Of a stretch of 64,000 bases of DNA, positions 25,165 through 32,534 are shown piece after piece (the stretch's first letter is position 1; the number at the start of each line of letters is the position of its first letter). The notes under the pieces were generated by a model, which was given only the letters and a program-made list of their open reading frames with translations, ran no database searches and was not told where the DNA came from. Source of the stretch: DASSUW01 sp963844205 (GTDB lineage: Bacteria > Actinomycetota > Thermoleophilia > Solirubrobacterales > Solirubrobacteraceae); NCBI GenBank assembly GCA_963844205.1, contig CAWJNK010000017.1, positions 1-64,000 on the forward strand, written 5' to 3'. The position numbers were made by a program, and so were the translations under genes.

Positions 25165-25520
25165 TGCGCGTGCAGGCGGCGGAACTCCTGCCTGAACGAC
25201 TCGGGGCGGCCCCAGTCCTGGATCGTCTCGACGCGGCCGGTGCGCACCTCGCGCAGGACGAGCTCGCCGGCGATGCCGGTCTCATCGAGCAGCTTGAGCG
25301 TGCCGTGGACGGTGGGCGCGGCGGCGGCGTGCCCGAAGTGGTGGGCGACGAGAAGCCGGAAGTGCCAGTCGTGGTGGGAGTACGGCTGCGCGTTGCAGGT
25401 CACGAGCAGCGTCGCCGCGTCGATGTAGCGGTCCTCCCGCACGCGCAGGTCGAGCTCGAGGTCCGTCCAGTCGGACGGCAGCGAGTCGACGATCTCGTCG
25501 AAGGTCTCGGCAAGCGGCAT
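25161..25520 (-). CDS. Conserved-looking hypothetical protein coupled to the receiver-like gene
   Basis: I do not recognise this 119-residue protein. It begins PLAETFDEIVDSLPSDWTDLELDLRV and contains a His-rich stretch (AQPYSHHDWHFRLLVAHHFGHA, about 45-66) that could bind metal. It ends in a mixed alpha/beta segment (VHGTLKLLDETGIAGELVLREV) and has no signal or membrane helix. The gene is the first of a two-gene minus-strand unit with the receiver-like protein (ATGA overlap) and is divergent from the small gene at 25540, whose start lies only 19 bases away. Confidence 0.65.
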   Translation of the reverse strand: MPLAETFDEIVDSLPSDWTDLELDLRVREDRYIDAATLLVTCNAQPYSHHDWHFRLLVAHHFGHAAAAPTVHGTLKLLDETGIAGELVLREVRTGRVETIQDWGRPESFRQEFRRLHAQ

Positions 25521-25539
25521 GATTCGGCGGGAAGGCTAC

Positions 25540-25773
25540 ATGGCCGGCGCGCCGTTCCCCGTGGATCCCGACGACCCGCTCGCGCTCGCGCGCGGTCAGA
25601 GCCTCGACGGCCTGCTCTCGCTGCTCGAGCAGCTCGACGGCGTCGAGGAGGCCGCAGTGGTCCGCTCGGCGCTCGAGGCGGGGGTGTCGCGAGAGCGTGT
25701 GCTCGACGAGCTCCAGCATGAGGTCGAGCGCCGGCTGTCGCGGGTGAGCGAGCCCGGGTCGTATCCTCGCTGA
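25540..25773 (+). CDS. Small acidic hypothetical protein
   Basis: A 77-residue product, mostly predicted helix (GLLSLLEQLDGVEEAAVVRS, SRERVLDELQHEVERRLSR). I choose the ATG at 25540 because GGCGGGAAGG sits five bases before it; an ATG at 25519 would overlap the divergent gene. It is followed after three bases by ygfZ and is probably co-transcribed. No family recognised. Confidence 0.55.
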   Translation: MAGAPFPVDPDDPLALARGQSLDGLLSLLEQLDGVEEAAVVRSALEAGVSRERVLDELQHEVERRLSRVSEPGSYPR

Positions 25774-25776
25774 AGG

Positions 25777-26700
25777 ATGGCCGTCGTCGCCGACACCGGG
25801 TACCGCGCACTGACCGAGGCGTGCGGGGTGGTGGATCGCTCCGAGCGCGGCAAGCTCGCGCTCACCGGGGGCGAGGCGAAGACGTTCCTGCAGGGCCAGG
25901 TCACCAACGACGTCGAGGGGCTCGAGCCGGGCAGCGGGTGCTACGCCGCGTTCCTCACCCACAAGGGCAAGATGCTCGGCGACCTGCGCGTGCTCGACCT
26001 CGGCGACGAGCTGCTGCTCGACACCGAGCGCGTCGCACTGCAGGAGCTCTTCAACATGATCCGGCGTTACAAGCTCGGGCGCGACGTCGAGCTCCACAAG
26101 CGCACGGTCGAGATGGGGCTGCTCTCGCTGGTGGGGCCCCACACCGACACGTTCGGCCTCGAGGCGGAGCACGACAACCGGCGGGCGGAGATCGCCGGGC
26201 GCCCGGTCGTGCTGGCGCGGACCGACGTCGGGCTCGACGTGTTCGTGCCTGCCGAGTCCAAGGCCGTCGTCGCGGCCGAGCTCGGCGTGCCCGAGGTCGA
26301 CGAGGCCGTCGCCGAGGTCGTGCGGATCGAGCGCGGCCGGCCGCGGTACGGCATCGACCTGCACGACGGGGTGATCCCGCAGGAGGCGGGCCTCAACGAG
26401 CGCGCGGTGTCGTTCACCAAGGGCTGCTACGTCGGCCAGGAGACCGTCGCGCGGCTGCACTACCGCGGCAAGCCGAACCGCCACCTGCGCGGGCTGCGGC
26501 TCTCGGCACCCGCTGTGACCGGGGACGTGATCCGGCTGGGCGAGAAGGAGGTCGGGCGGCTGGGCAGCGTCGCGGTCTCGCCGGCGCGGGGTCCGATCGC
26601 GCTCGCGCTCGTGCGGCGTGAGGCCGCGGTCGGCGACACGCTGGCCGTCGGCGACGCTGGGGTGACCGCCGAGGTGGTCGAGGTCCCCTTCGAGGGGTAG
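25777..26700 (+). CDS. ygfZ: YgfZ/GcvT-family folate-binding protein
   Basis: YgfZ is a tetrahydrofolate-dependent helper for assembly or repair of iron-sulphur enzymes such as radical-SAM proteins. The 307-residue protein has the GcvT-like fold: LTGGEAKTFLQGQVTND near the start, THKGKMLGDLRVLD, and the family signature KGCYVGQET with K215 and C217. The C-terminal barrel follows (about 230-305). This window encodes the radical-SAM FbiC and 4Fe-4S KorAB and CysH, which are plausible clients, but no operon link shows this. Confidence 0.9.
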   Translation: MAVVADTGYRALTEACGVVDRSERGKLALTGGEAKTFLQGQVTNDVEGLEPGSGCYAAFLTHKGKMLGDLRVLDLGDELLLDTERVALQELFNMIRRYKLGRDVELHKRTVEMGLLSLVGPHTDTFGLEAEHDNRRAEIAGRPVVLARTDVGLDVFVPAESKAVVAAELGVPEVDEAVAEVVRIERGRPRYGIDLHDGVIPQEAGLNERAVSFTKGCYVGQETVARLHYRGKPNRHLRGLRLSAPAVTGDVIRLGEKEVGRLGSVAVSPARGPIALALVRREAAVGDTLAVGDAGVTAEVVEVPFEG

Positions 26701-26728
26701 CATCGCTCGTGTCGAACCGGAGGAGCCA

Positions 26729-27220
26729 ATGGCCGCGAACGTCCTCGTCGTCGCCAACCTCACCGCCGCGTCGCAGCATCTGCTCGACGCGTTGAAGTCC
26801 CGAGCCGAGCGGTCACCGATCCGCATCACGTTGGTGATGCCGGCGCAGGGTCCGGGGCTGGGCGGTCGCGAAGCCGTGAAGGCGCGGCTCGACGAGGCGC
26901 TCGAAGGGATGCGCGCCGCCGGCCTGGAGGCGGAAGGCGCGATCGGCGACGCCGATCCGATGGAGGCGGTGGCCGAGTGCTTCGACCCCGCGCGGCACGA
27001 CGAGGCGATCGTCTGCACGCTGCCGGGCCGCAGCTCGAAGTGGCTGCAGCACGACTTCCCGCACCGCGTCGCACGCTTCACGGGCGTGCCGGTGACGCAC
27101 GTCGTGGCGGACGACATGCGTCCCGCCCCGCAGACGAGCCCGGCTCCGACGCACGAGCGCGAGCCGCTCGGCCCGCTGTCGGTGCTGGCCTGGGGCGGCC
27201 GCCGGTCCGGCTCGTCGTGA
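26729..27220 (+). CDS. Hypothetical protein with UspA-like nucleotide-binding fold
   Basis: A 163-residue cytoplasmic protein. Alternating strands and helices (NVLVVANLTAASQHLLDAL, RITLVMPAQGP, EGAIGDADPMEAVAECFDP, EAIVCTLPGRSSKWLQHDFP, RFTGVPVTHVVADD) suggest a Rossmann-like fold near the universal stress protein family, though the glycine-rich ATP loop is not clear. The low-complexity Pro/Thr tail is probably disordered. An AGGAG site precedes the ATG. The next gene starts with GTG inside its stop codon. Confidence 0.6.
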   Translation: MAANVLVVANLTAASQHLLDALKSRAERSPIRITLVMPAQGPGLGGREAVKARLDEALEGMRAAGLEAEGAIGDADPMEAVAECFDPARHDEAIVCTLPGRSSKWLQHDFPHRVARFTGVPVTHVVADDMRPAPQTSPAPTHEREPLGPLSVLAWGGRRSGSS

Positions 27221-27486
27221 GGGCGACGCTCACGACCAAGCTCGTCGCGCTGGCGGCCGAGCGGCTCGACGTCACCGACCCCGTCGTGCGCGAGCACATC
27301 CAGCGGCTGCTCGCCGCGCAGCAGGACGTCGAGCGGGCGCTGGCCGTCCTCTCTGCCGATCTCGCGGCCGCCGACGCGGCGCCCGACGGCATCGAGGCCG
27401 ACCTCGAGGCACGCACGGAGGCGCTGCGCGACCTGCAGGGCGCCGTGCTGGTCGCGGTCACAGGCGCGACGCCGCCGGCCGACTGA
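27217..27486 (+). CDS. Small helical hypothetical protein
   Basis: An 89-residue protein with no recognised family. It is almost entirely helix-forming and acidic (LVALAAERLDVTDPVVREHIQRLL, DVERALAVLSADLAAADAA, DLEARTEALRDLQGAVLVAV) and may form a coiled coil. The GTG start at 27217 overlaps the previous stop (GTGA), so it is translationally coupled to the Usp-like gene. Confidence 0.5.
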   Translation: MRATLTTKLVALAAERLDVTDPVVREHIQRLLAAQQDVERALAVLSADLAAADAAPDGIEADLEARTEALRDLQGAVLVAVTGATPPAD

Positions 27487-27490
27487 ACAG

Positions 27491-27640
27491 CGACTGCGCA
27501 GGTAGGGAAGCGGCGAAATCGGGCGGTTTCGAGGGCGCCGTCCTGCCCTGGTGTCGCATAGAGACACCTATCCAGGACGACGCCCGAATTTCGCCGCCCG
27601 GTAGGTGCTCCTCCCTACCCAGCCGCAGTTGACGTTCGTC
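27491..27640. repeat. Long imperfect palindrome, family member A
   Basis: Nested inverted arms can be paired from outside to inside: ACTGCG/CGCAGT (27493, 27624), GGTAGGGA/TCCCTACC (27501, 27612), GGCGAAATCGGGCG/CGCCCGAATTTCGCC (27512, 27581), CGTCCTG/CAGGACG (27539, 27573) and GTGTC/GACAC in the centre. The outer right end, CCTCCCTACCCAGC and GCAGTTGACGTTCGTCC, matches the ends of the element at 40036-40178. It lies between convergent genes and encodes the last residues of the exonuclease gene. Confidence 0.65.
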
Positions 27641-29297
27641 CCGCGCCCACGAACGCGGCGACCGCGTCCGCGCCCTCGTCGAGCTCGAGCACCGGCGTGT
27701 CGCCGTGGCCGGCCAGCCAGGAGCCGACGATCCGCAGCTCGCCGAGCTCGTCGGCGGGGAGCCAGCCGCCTTGGGCCGCGGGCGGCGCGGTCGCGAGCGC
27801 GGCGCGGGTGCGGGCGGTCAGCTCGGCGGGATCGCCGTGCAGCGGGCCCCAGTCGGCGATCCGGCCGCCGACGATCCAGAACGCGTCGCCGCGGCCGGGG
27901 TCGGCCGGGTGTGGCGCGAGCACGAGCCGGGCGCCTGCGTGGGTGGCGCGCAGGACGCCGCCGAGGCGCCCGAGCAGCGTGTCGAGCCGCTTCCTGCGCC
28001 GCCGCAGCCAGGCCGCGCGCTCGTAGCGCTTCGCCTTCGATGCCGCGCGCATCTGGGCGTCCACGTGCGCGAGCAGCGCGGCGCCGCCGTCGACCTCGAA
28101 CAGGCGCAGCGCGCCGTCGAGCCGCTCGCGGTACAGGTTCGGGTCCAGGTCGCCGAGGCAGGGCGACAGGCAGCGGCCCATCTGGCCGTACGCCGACGGA
28201 TGCTCGCGCCGCGCAAGCCCGCGGCCGCAGTGCCGCAGCCCGAACAGGGAGTTGAGCTGCTCGACCAGCTCGGCGGTGGCGGCGCGCCCGCGCAGCGGGC
28301 CGACGCAGACGGCGTTCCCCGCGGCCGGCTCACGGGCGACCTCGAGGATGGGGAACGGGATGTCCAGCCGGCAGCGCAGGTAGACGTAGCCGTCGGCGTC
28401 CTTCTTGAGCAGCGTGTTGCCGGGCGGCTTGAGCGCCTTGATGAGCCGGTTCTCGAGCACGAGCGCGCCGAGCTCGGACTCGGTCGGCTGGTAGTCGACG
28501 TGCTCGGCCTGCCCGGTCCAGGTCGACGGCGTCGTGAAGTGCGCCCTCGCCCGGGTGCGCAGGCAGACCGACTTGCCGACGTACAGCGGGTGGCCATCGG
28601 CGTCGCGGAAGATGTAGACGCCCGGGTCCTTGGGGAGCGACGAGAGGTCCGGGCGCTCATCGCTCGTGCGGCGGCGCGCGCCGCGGGCCGGCTTGAACCG
28701 GGGCGGCTTGCGCGGCCGCAGCAGCGCCAGCCCCTCCCCCACCGTGCGCGCGTTCGCGCACAGCCGCGGCAGCAGGGCGCACAGCACGCGCGCGCAGGTC
28801 TCGGCGTCCGGCAGCGCGCGGTGCGTGGCGGCGACCTCGATCCCCAGCGCGTCGGCCAGCGAGGCCAGCCCGCGGCGGCGCTGGAGCGGCGCCAGCCGGC
28901 GGGCGAGCGCCACCGTGCACATCACCGGTGGGCTCGGCCACTCGAGCTGCGCGCGCTCGAAGGCCTGCCGCAGCACCGCGACGTCGAACCGCGCCGAATG
29001 CGCCACGAGCACGCGGCCCTCGAGCTGCGCGGCCAGCTCCGGCAGGATCGCCTCGGGCGGCGGCGCCTCGTCCACCATCGCCTGCGTGATGCCGGTGAAC
29101 CGCTGGATGCCGCGGCCCAGCGGCTCGGACACGCCGACCAGCGAGCTCCAGCGCTCGTGCAGCTCGCCGCCGCCGACGAGCACCGCCCCGACCTCGGTCA
29201 GCTCGCAGCGCTCCTTCGGCTGGCCGTTGGTCTCGGTGTCCACGGCCAGGAACTCGGCGGTGAGCAGGGGAGAATCGAGCAGGTCGGCGGCGAGCAT
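27615..29297 (-). CDS. DEDDh 3'-5' exonuclease fused to a UvrC-like GIY-YIG nuclease
   Basis: A 560-residue fusion. Residues about 10-185 form a DnaQ-type DEDDh exonuclease (VDTETNG with D20 and E22; AHSARFDVAVL; THRALPDAETCARVL with the catalytic His and Asp). Residues about 220-300 form a GIY-YIG domain (DPGVYIFRDADGHPLYVGKS, LRTRARAHFT, ELGALVLENRLIKALKP). A UvrC-like middle with UVR-type helices follows (SKAKRYERAAWLRRRRKRL). The UvrC RNase-H-like and HhH domains are absent. Equivalent fusions are known in Actinobacteria and resemble the Cho repair nuclease with an added exonuclease, suggesting nucleotide-excision or damage trimming. It is a single-gene unit here. Confidence 0.88.
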   Translation of the reverse strand: MLAADLLDSPLLTAEFLAVDTETNGQPKERCELTEVGAVLVGGGELHERWSSLVGVSEPLGRGIQRFTGITQAMVDEAPPPEAILPELAAQLEGRVLVAHSARFDVAVLRQAFERAQLEWPSPPVMCTVALARRLAPLQRRRGLASLADALGIEVAATHRALPDAETCARVLCALLPRLCANARTVGEGLALLRPRKPPRFKPARGARRRTSDERPDLSSLPKDPGVYIFRDADGHPLYVGKSVCLRTRARAHFTTPSTWTGQAEHVDYQPTESELGALVLENRLIKALKPPGNTLLKKDADGYVYLRCRLDIPFPILEVAREPAAGNAVCVGPLRGRAATAELVEQLNSLFGLRHCGRGLARREHPSAYGQMGRCLSPCLGDLDPNLYRERLDGALRLFEVDGGAALLAHVDAQMRAASKAKRYERAAWLRRRRKRLDTLLGRLGGVLRATHAGARLVLAPHPADPGRGDAFWIVGGRIADWGPLHGDPAELTARTRAALATAPPAAQGGWLPADELGELRIVGSWLAGHGDTPVLELDEGADAVAAFVGAGRTSTAAG

Positions 29298-29363
29298 CGG
29301 GCCCGCGTGGTTTACGCCTGCTACCGGACGGTATGACCGCTCGCTTGCAGTACATTCGCCGAC

Positions 29364-29780
29364 GTGCGCCGGATGCTCGTCCTCGCCGTGCTCTTCGCGG
29401 TCGTCGGCTGCGGCGACGACAGCGACGAGCGCGCGAACAAGCCGCGGCCGCCGGCGCCGATCAACATCACCGCGGCGATCGACTCGGACCGCATCCGCGT
29501 GTCGCCGCGCAGCTTCGGCTCCGGCCCCGTCGTCTTCATCATCTCCAACCAGTCCGGCGCTCCCCAGACCGTGACGTTCGAGACCAACGAGATCGGCGGC
29601 AAGAGCGGCGGCGTCCAGCGCTCGACGCAGGAGATCGCGTCCCGCTCGACGGGGCAGCTCAAGGTGGATCCGCCCGAGGGCAGCTACCTGCTCAGCACCG
29701 GCGCCGCCGACATCAGGCCCGCCGAGCTGGTGGTCGGCGAGCGGCGTGCATCGGCGCAGGACGAGCTACTCCAGCCGTAG
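29364..29780 (+). CDS. Small lipoprotein, cupredoxin-like fold possible
   Basis: A 138-residue lipoprotein with lipobox LFAVVGC and C16 lipidated, a charged linker (DDSDERANKPRPP) and a beta-rich domain (DSDRIRVSPRSFGSGPVVFIISNQ, PQTVTFETNEIG). The pattern recalls cupredoxin-like or EfeO-type domains, but the copper ligands are not visible. The GTG start at 29364 is preceded by TACATT about eight bases upstream and no ribosome site, which suggests a leaderless transcript. Its 3' end overlaps the convergent propeller lipoprotein by 15 bases. Confidence 0.65.
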   Translation: MRRMLVLAVLFAVVGCGDDSDERANKPRPPAPINITAAIDSDRIRVSPRSFGSGPVVFIISNQSGAPQTVTFETNEIGGKSGGVQRSTQEIASRSTGQLKVDPPEGSYLLSTGAADIRPAELVVGERRASAQDELLQP

Positions 29781-30674
29781 CAGGCGCTTCCAGGTCGCGC
29801 CGCCGTCGGTCGACCGCTTGACCTCCCCGCCGGCGACCGAGGCGTAGAGCGCGCCCTCCTGGTCGATCGCGAGCTCGTTCGCGGACAGCCCGACGGTGCC
29901 GCGGTCCGACCACGTCGCGCCGCCGTCGTCGCTCTGCTTGAGCACGCCGCCGGGGTCGGAGCGGAACAGCGCGTCGCCCCAGGCCAGCTGCTCGGAGGGG
30001 ATCGGGTCGCGCGGACGCCAGGAGCCGCCCCCGTCGGCCGACGTGAACGTCCCCTGGCCGGTGGCGACCACCATCCGGCTCGGATCCTTGGGGTCGAAGG
30101 CCACGTCGAGCGGCAGGTCCGGCGCCGAGCGGGGCTCGAACGTCTTCCCGCCGTCGGAGCTGACGAGGATGTCGCTCTCCTCGGCGCGCACGGCGACCAC
30201 GTTGGGGCCGGACGCCTGCAGGATGTGGAAGTCGCTCTCGCCGAGCTGGGAGATCGGCTCCCAGGTGCCGCCGGCGTCGCCCGAGCGCATCAGGCCGAGG
30301 TTCTCCGGCAGCGTGGTGCCGCCCTCGGGGTGGCCCGAGCCGAGCAGCTCGCCGGGCTCCGCGTACCGCACGACGAGGTTGCTCGAGACCTCGCCCGCGC
30401 CGTCCGGCGTGCTCAGCTCGCCGACGACGCGCTTGGCCTTGCTCGCGCCGGGCTCGAACCGGAACAGCCCGAGGCCGGTGCCGATCATCAGCGTCCCGTC
30501 GCCGGGGTCGACCGCCAGCGAGCCGATGAACGCGTTCGCGGCGCTCGATGGGTCGGCCGCCTTGGTCGGGTTCGGGGTCGAGGACGGCGCGGCGGTCGTG
30601 TCGTCGTCGTCGTCGCCGCCGCCGCAGCCGGCCACGAGCAGCGTGAGGAGGACGATCGCGAGCCGCGCACGCAC
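29766..30674 (-). CDS. BNR/Asp-box beta-propeller lipoprotein
   Basis: A 302-residue exported protein with lipobox LLVAGC (C17), followed by an Asp- and Pro-rich linker (GGGDDDDDTT) and repeated Asp-box motifs: SGDAGGTWEP, SSDGGKTFEP, SADGGGSWRP, SDDGGATWSD and STDGGATWKR. These mark a sortilin/sialidase-like propeller. No sialidase catalytic residues are evident, so a binding or scaffolding role is more likely. It lies immediately upstream of nothing it clearly works with; the HtrA-like protease gene precedes it on the same strand with a 49-base gap. Confidence 0.75.
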   Translation of the reverse strand: MRARLAIVLLTLLVAGCGGGDDDDDTTAAPSSTPNPTKAADPSSAANAFIGSLAVDPGDGTLMIGTGLGLFRFEPGASKAKRVVGELSTPDGAGEVSSNLVVRYAEPGELLGSGHPEGGTTLPENLGLMRSGDAGGTWEPISQLGESDFHILQASGPNVVAVRAEESDILVSSDGGKTFEPRSAPDLPLDVAFDPKDPSRMVVATGQGTFTSADGGGSWRPRDPIPSEQLAWGDALFRSDPGGVLKQSDDGGATWSDRGTVGLSANELAIDQEGALYASVAGGEVKRSTDGGATWKRLLRLE

Positions 30675-30723
30675 GGCGCGGAAGGATAGGGCGGTCCGGC
30701 CGTCGCGGGCTCGTGCGGACGGG

Positions 30724-31713
30724 CTACGCGGTGTCCAGCTCGCGCGGGACGAGCTCGACGGCGCGGCTCGTGCCGTCGCGGACGACCTCGAGCGCGCAGC
30801 GGGCGCCGATCCGCTCCTCGGTCATCAGCCGCTGGAGGTCGTCGACGCCGCGGACCGGCAGGCCGTCGACGCCCACGATCAGGTCCTCGGCGCGGAGCCC
30901 GGCGCGGGCGGCCGGCGAGCCCTCGATCACCTCGACGACCTCGATCGCCCGGTCACGGCCGAGCGCGGCGGCCGCGCGCGGCGGGAGTGGCCGGGCGCCG
31001 CCGGCGATGCCGATCCAGGCGCGGCGGACGCGGCCGTCGCGCATGAGGGCGGACACGATCCGGCGCGTCGTCGCGTTGATCGGGACGGCGAGGCCGAGGC
31101 CGACGCCCGCGACCGCGGTGTTGATCCCGACGACGCGGCCGCGGCCGTCGACCAGGGCGCCGCCGGAGTTGCCGGGGTTGAGCGCGGCGTCGGTCTGGAT
31201 GACGTCGTCGATGATCCGCGTCGCTCCACCGGCGCGGGCGGGCAGGGAGCGCCCGAGCGCCGACACGACGCCGGCGGTCACGCTCCCGGCGTAGCCGTGC
31301 GGGTTCCCGATCGCGACCACGAGCTGGCCGACCCGCAGGGCGGCGGCGTCGCCGAGCTCGGCGGGCGCCAGCCGGGCGGACTCGGCGCGCAGGACCGCGA
31401 GGTCGGACAGGGCGTCGGCGCCGACCAACGTCGCCTGGAGGTCGCTGCCGTCGGTGAACGAGGCGCGGACGCGCGACCCGCTGCCGGCCACCACGTGCGC
31501 GCTCGTGAGCATGAAGCCGTCGGGCGTGATCACCACGCCCGAGCCGCCGCCGGTCGACCACCGCCGCCGGTTCGAGATCCGCAGGTTGGCCACCGAGGGG
31601 CCGAGCGCCTCCGCCACGTCGGTCACGACCCGCGAGTAGGCATCGAGCGCCTCGCGGTCGTCGGGAGCCGCGCCCGGAGCCGAAGGACGAGCATCGGTCG
31701 TAGTCACTTGCAA
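30724..31713 (-). CDS. HtrA/DegP-like serine protease with PDZ domain
   Basis: A 329-residue S1C-family protease with an intact triad: H73 in LTSAHVV, D104 in LSDLAVL and S183 in NPGNSGGAL. A single PDZ domain follows (about 230-325; RAWIGIAGG, SPAARAGLRAEDLIVGVDGLPV). No signal peptide or membrane helix precedes the protease domain, so it may be cytoplasmic, unlike most HtrA proteins in quality control. The start is TTG at 31713, or GTG two codons later. The upstream region holds two near-identical palindromes shared with the divergent cysH. Confidence 0.85.
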   Translation of the reverse strand: MQVTTTDARPSAPGAAPDDREALDAYSRVVTDVAEALGPSVANLRISNRRRWSTGGGSGVVITPDGFMLTSAHVVAGSGSRVRASFTDGSDLQATLVGADALSDLAVLRAESARLAPAELGDAAALRVGQLVVAIGNPHGYAGSVTAGVVSALGRSLPARAGGATRIIDDVIQTDAALNPGNSGGALVDGRGRVVGINTAVAGVGLGLAVPINATTRRIVSALMRDGRVRRAWIGIAGGARPLPPRAAAALGRDRAIEVVEVIEGSPAARAGLRAEDLIVGVDGLPVRGVDDLQRLMTEERIGARCALEVVRDGTSRAVELVPRELDTA

Positions 31714-31725
31714 AATGCTAGCGAC

Positions 31726-31779
31726 TAAGGGGGTCTGACCCCCTTACTACCGCGAGTAATAAGGGGTCAGACCCCCTTA
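31726..31779. repeat. Tandem pair of palindromes between htrA-like gene and cysH
   Basis: TAAGGGGGTC-T-GACCCCCTTA at 31726-31746 is a perfect 21-base dyad. TAAGGGGTC-A-GACCCCCTTA at 31760-31779 is the same dyad with one base missing in the left arm. They are separated by 13 bases inside a 145-base divergent intergenic region, so a shared operator or a dispersed repeat are both possible. Confidence 0.65.
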
Positions 31780-31846
31780 CGAGGGGTTGGTCGAGGGTTT
31801 GGCGCCATCAGCCGATACGAAATGGCGTAACTCGAATCGGATTTAG

Positions 31847-31852
31847 TACATT
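31847..31852 (+). promoter_or_regulatory. Candidate -10 box for leaderless cysH
   Basis: TACATT ends six bases before the cysH ATG, so transcription would begin at the start codon. The same AGTACATT octamer sits in the same position before the gene at 29364. A clear -35 box is not seen. Confidence 0.4.
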
Positions 31853-31858
31853 TCTGCG

Positions 31859-32524
31859 ATGGCCGTAGCTGCGACCCGTGTGACGCCGGATCTCGAGGGC
31901 CTCGACGCGAGCGGGGTACTCGCGTACGTGGTCGATCGCTTCCACCCCCGGCTGACCGTCGCGTGTTCCTTCCAGAAGGAGGCTTCGGTCGTGCTCGACC
32001 TGATGCTGCGCGTCGCCCCCGACGCGCGCATCTTCACGCTCGACACGCACGTCCTCTTCCCGGAGACGTACGAGACCTGGAAGCGCGTCGAGGACCGCTA
32101 CGGGATCGAGGTCGAGGTCCACCAGGGCCCGAGCCTCGGCCGGCAAGCTGCCACGTCCGGCGACCGCCTGTGGGAGCGGGACCCCGACGAGTGCTGCCGC
32201 CTGCGCAAGGTCGACCCGCTGACGGAGGCGCTGGCCGACGTCGACGCGTGGGTCTCCGGCGTCCGCCGCGACCAGTCGCCGACCCGCGCCCGCACGCCCA
32301 AGCTGGCCTGGGATCGCAAGCACGAGCGCTGGAAGGCGAACCCGCTCGCGGACTGGACGGAACAGGACGTCTGGCGCTACATCGCCAAGCACGACCTCCC
32401 GTACAACCCGCTGCACGACCGCGGGTACTCGTCGATCGGCTGCACCCACTGCACCAAGCCGGGCGACGCGCGCGAGGGCCGCTGGGCGGGCACGGGCAAG
32501 ACCGAGTGTGGGCTGCACGCGTAG
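31859..32524 (+). CDS. cysH: APS/PAPS reductase (assimilatory sulfate reduction), APS-type
   Basis: This enzyme reduces adenylylsulfate to sulfite with thioredoxin. The 221-residue protein has VACSFQKEASVVLDLM (nucleotide loop), FTLDTHVLFPETY and the C-terminal catalytic Cys in KTECGLH (C217). The presence of C112-C113 (ECCRLRKV) and C195/C198 (IGCTHCTKP) marks the 4Fe-4S type, which uses APS rather than PAPS. No sulfate permease, ATP sulfurylase or sulfite reductase gene is adjacent. corA starts ten bases after its stop. Confidence 0.92.
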   Translation: MAVAATRVTPDLEGLDASGVLAYVVDRFHPRLTVACSFQKEASVVLDLMLRVAPDARIFTLDTHVLFPETYETWKRVEDRYGIEVEVHQGPSLGRQAATSGDRLWERDPDECCRLRKVDPLTEALADVDAWVSGVRRDQSPTRARTPKLAWDRKHERWKANPLADWTEQDVWRYIAKHDLPYNPLHDRGYSSIGCTHCTKPGDAREGRWAGTGKTECGLHA

Positions 32525-32534
32525 CCTCCCTCAC

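Noticed and set aside
2747..32524. Pairing the SulP transporter with cysH as a sulfate assimilation system
   Set aside because: They are 27 kb apart with no shared regulation visible, and SulP substrates vary widely.
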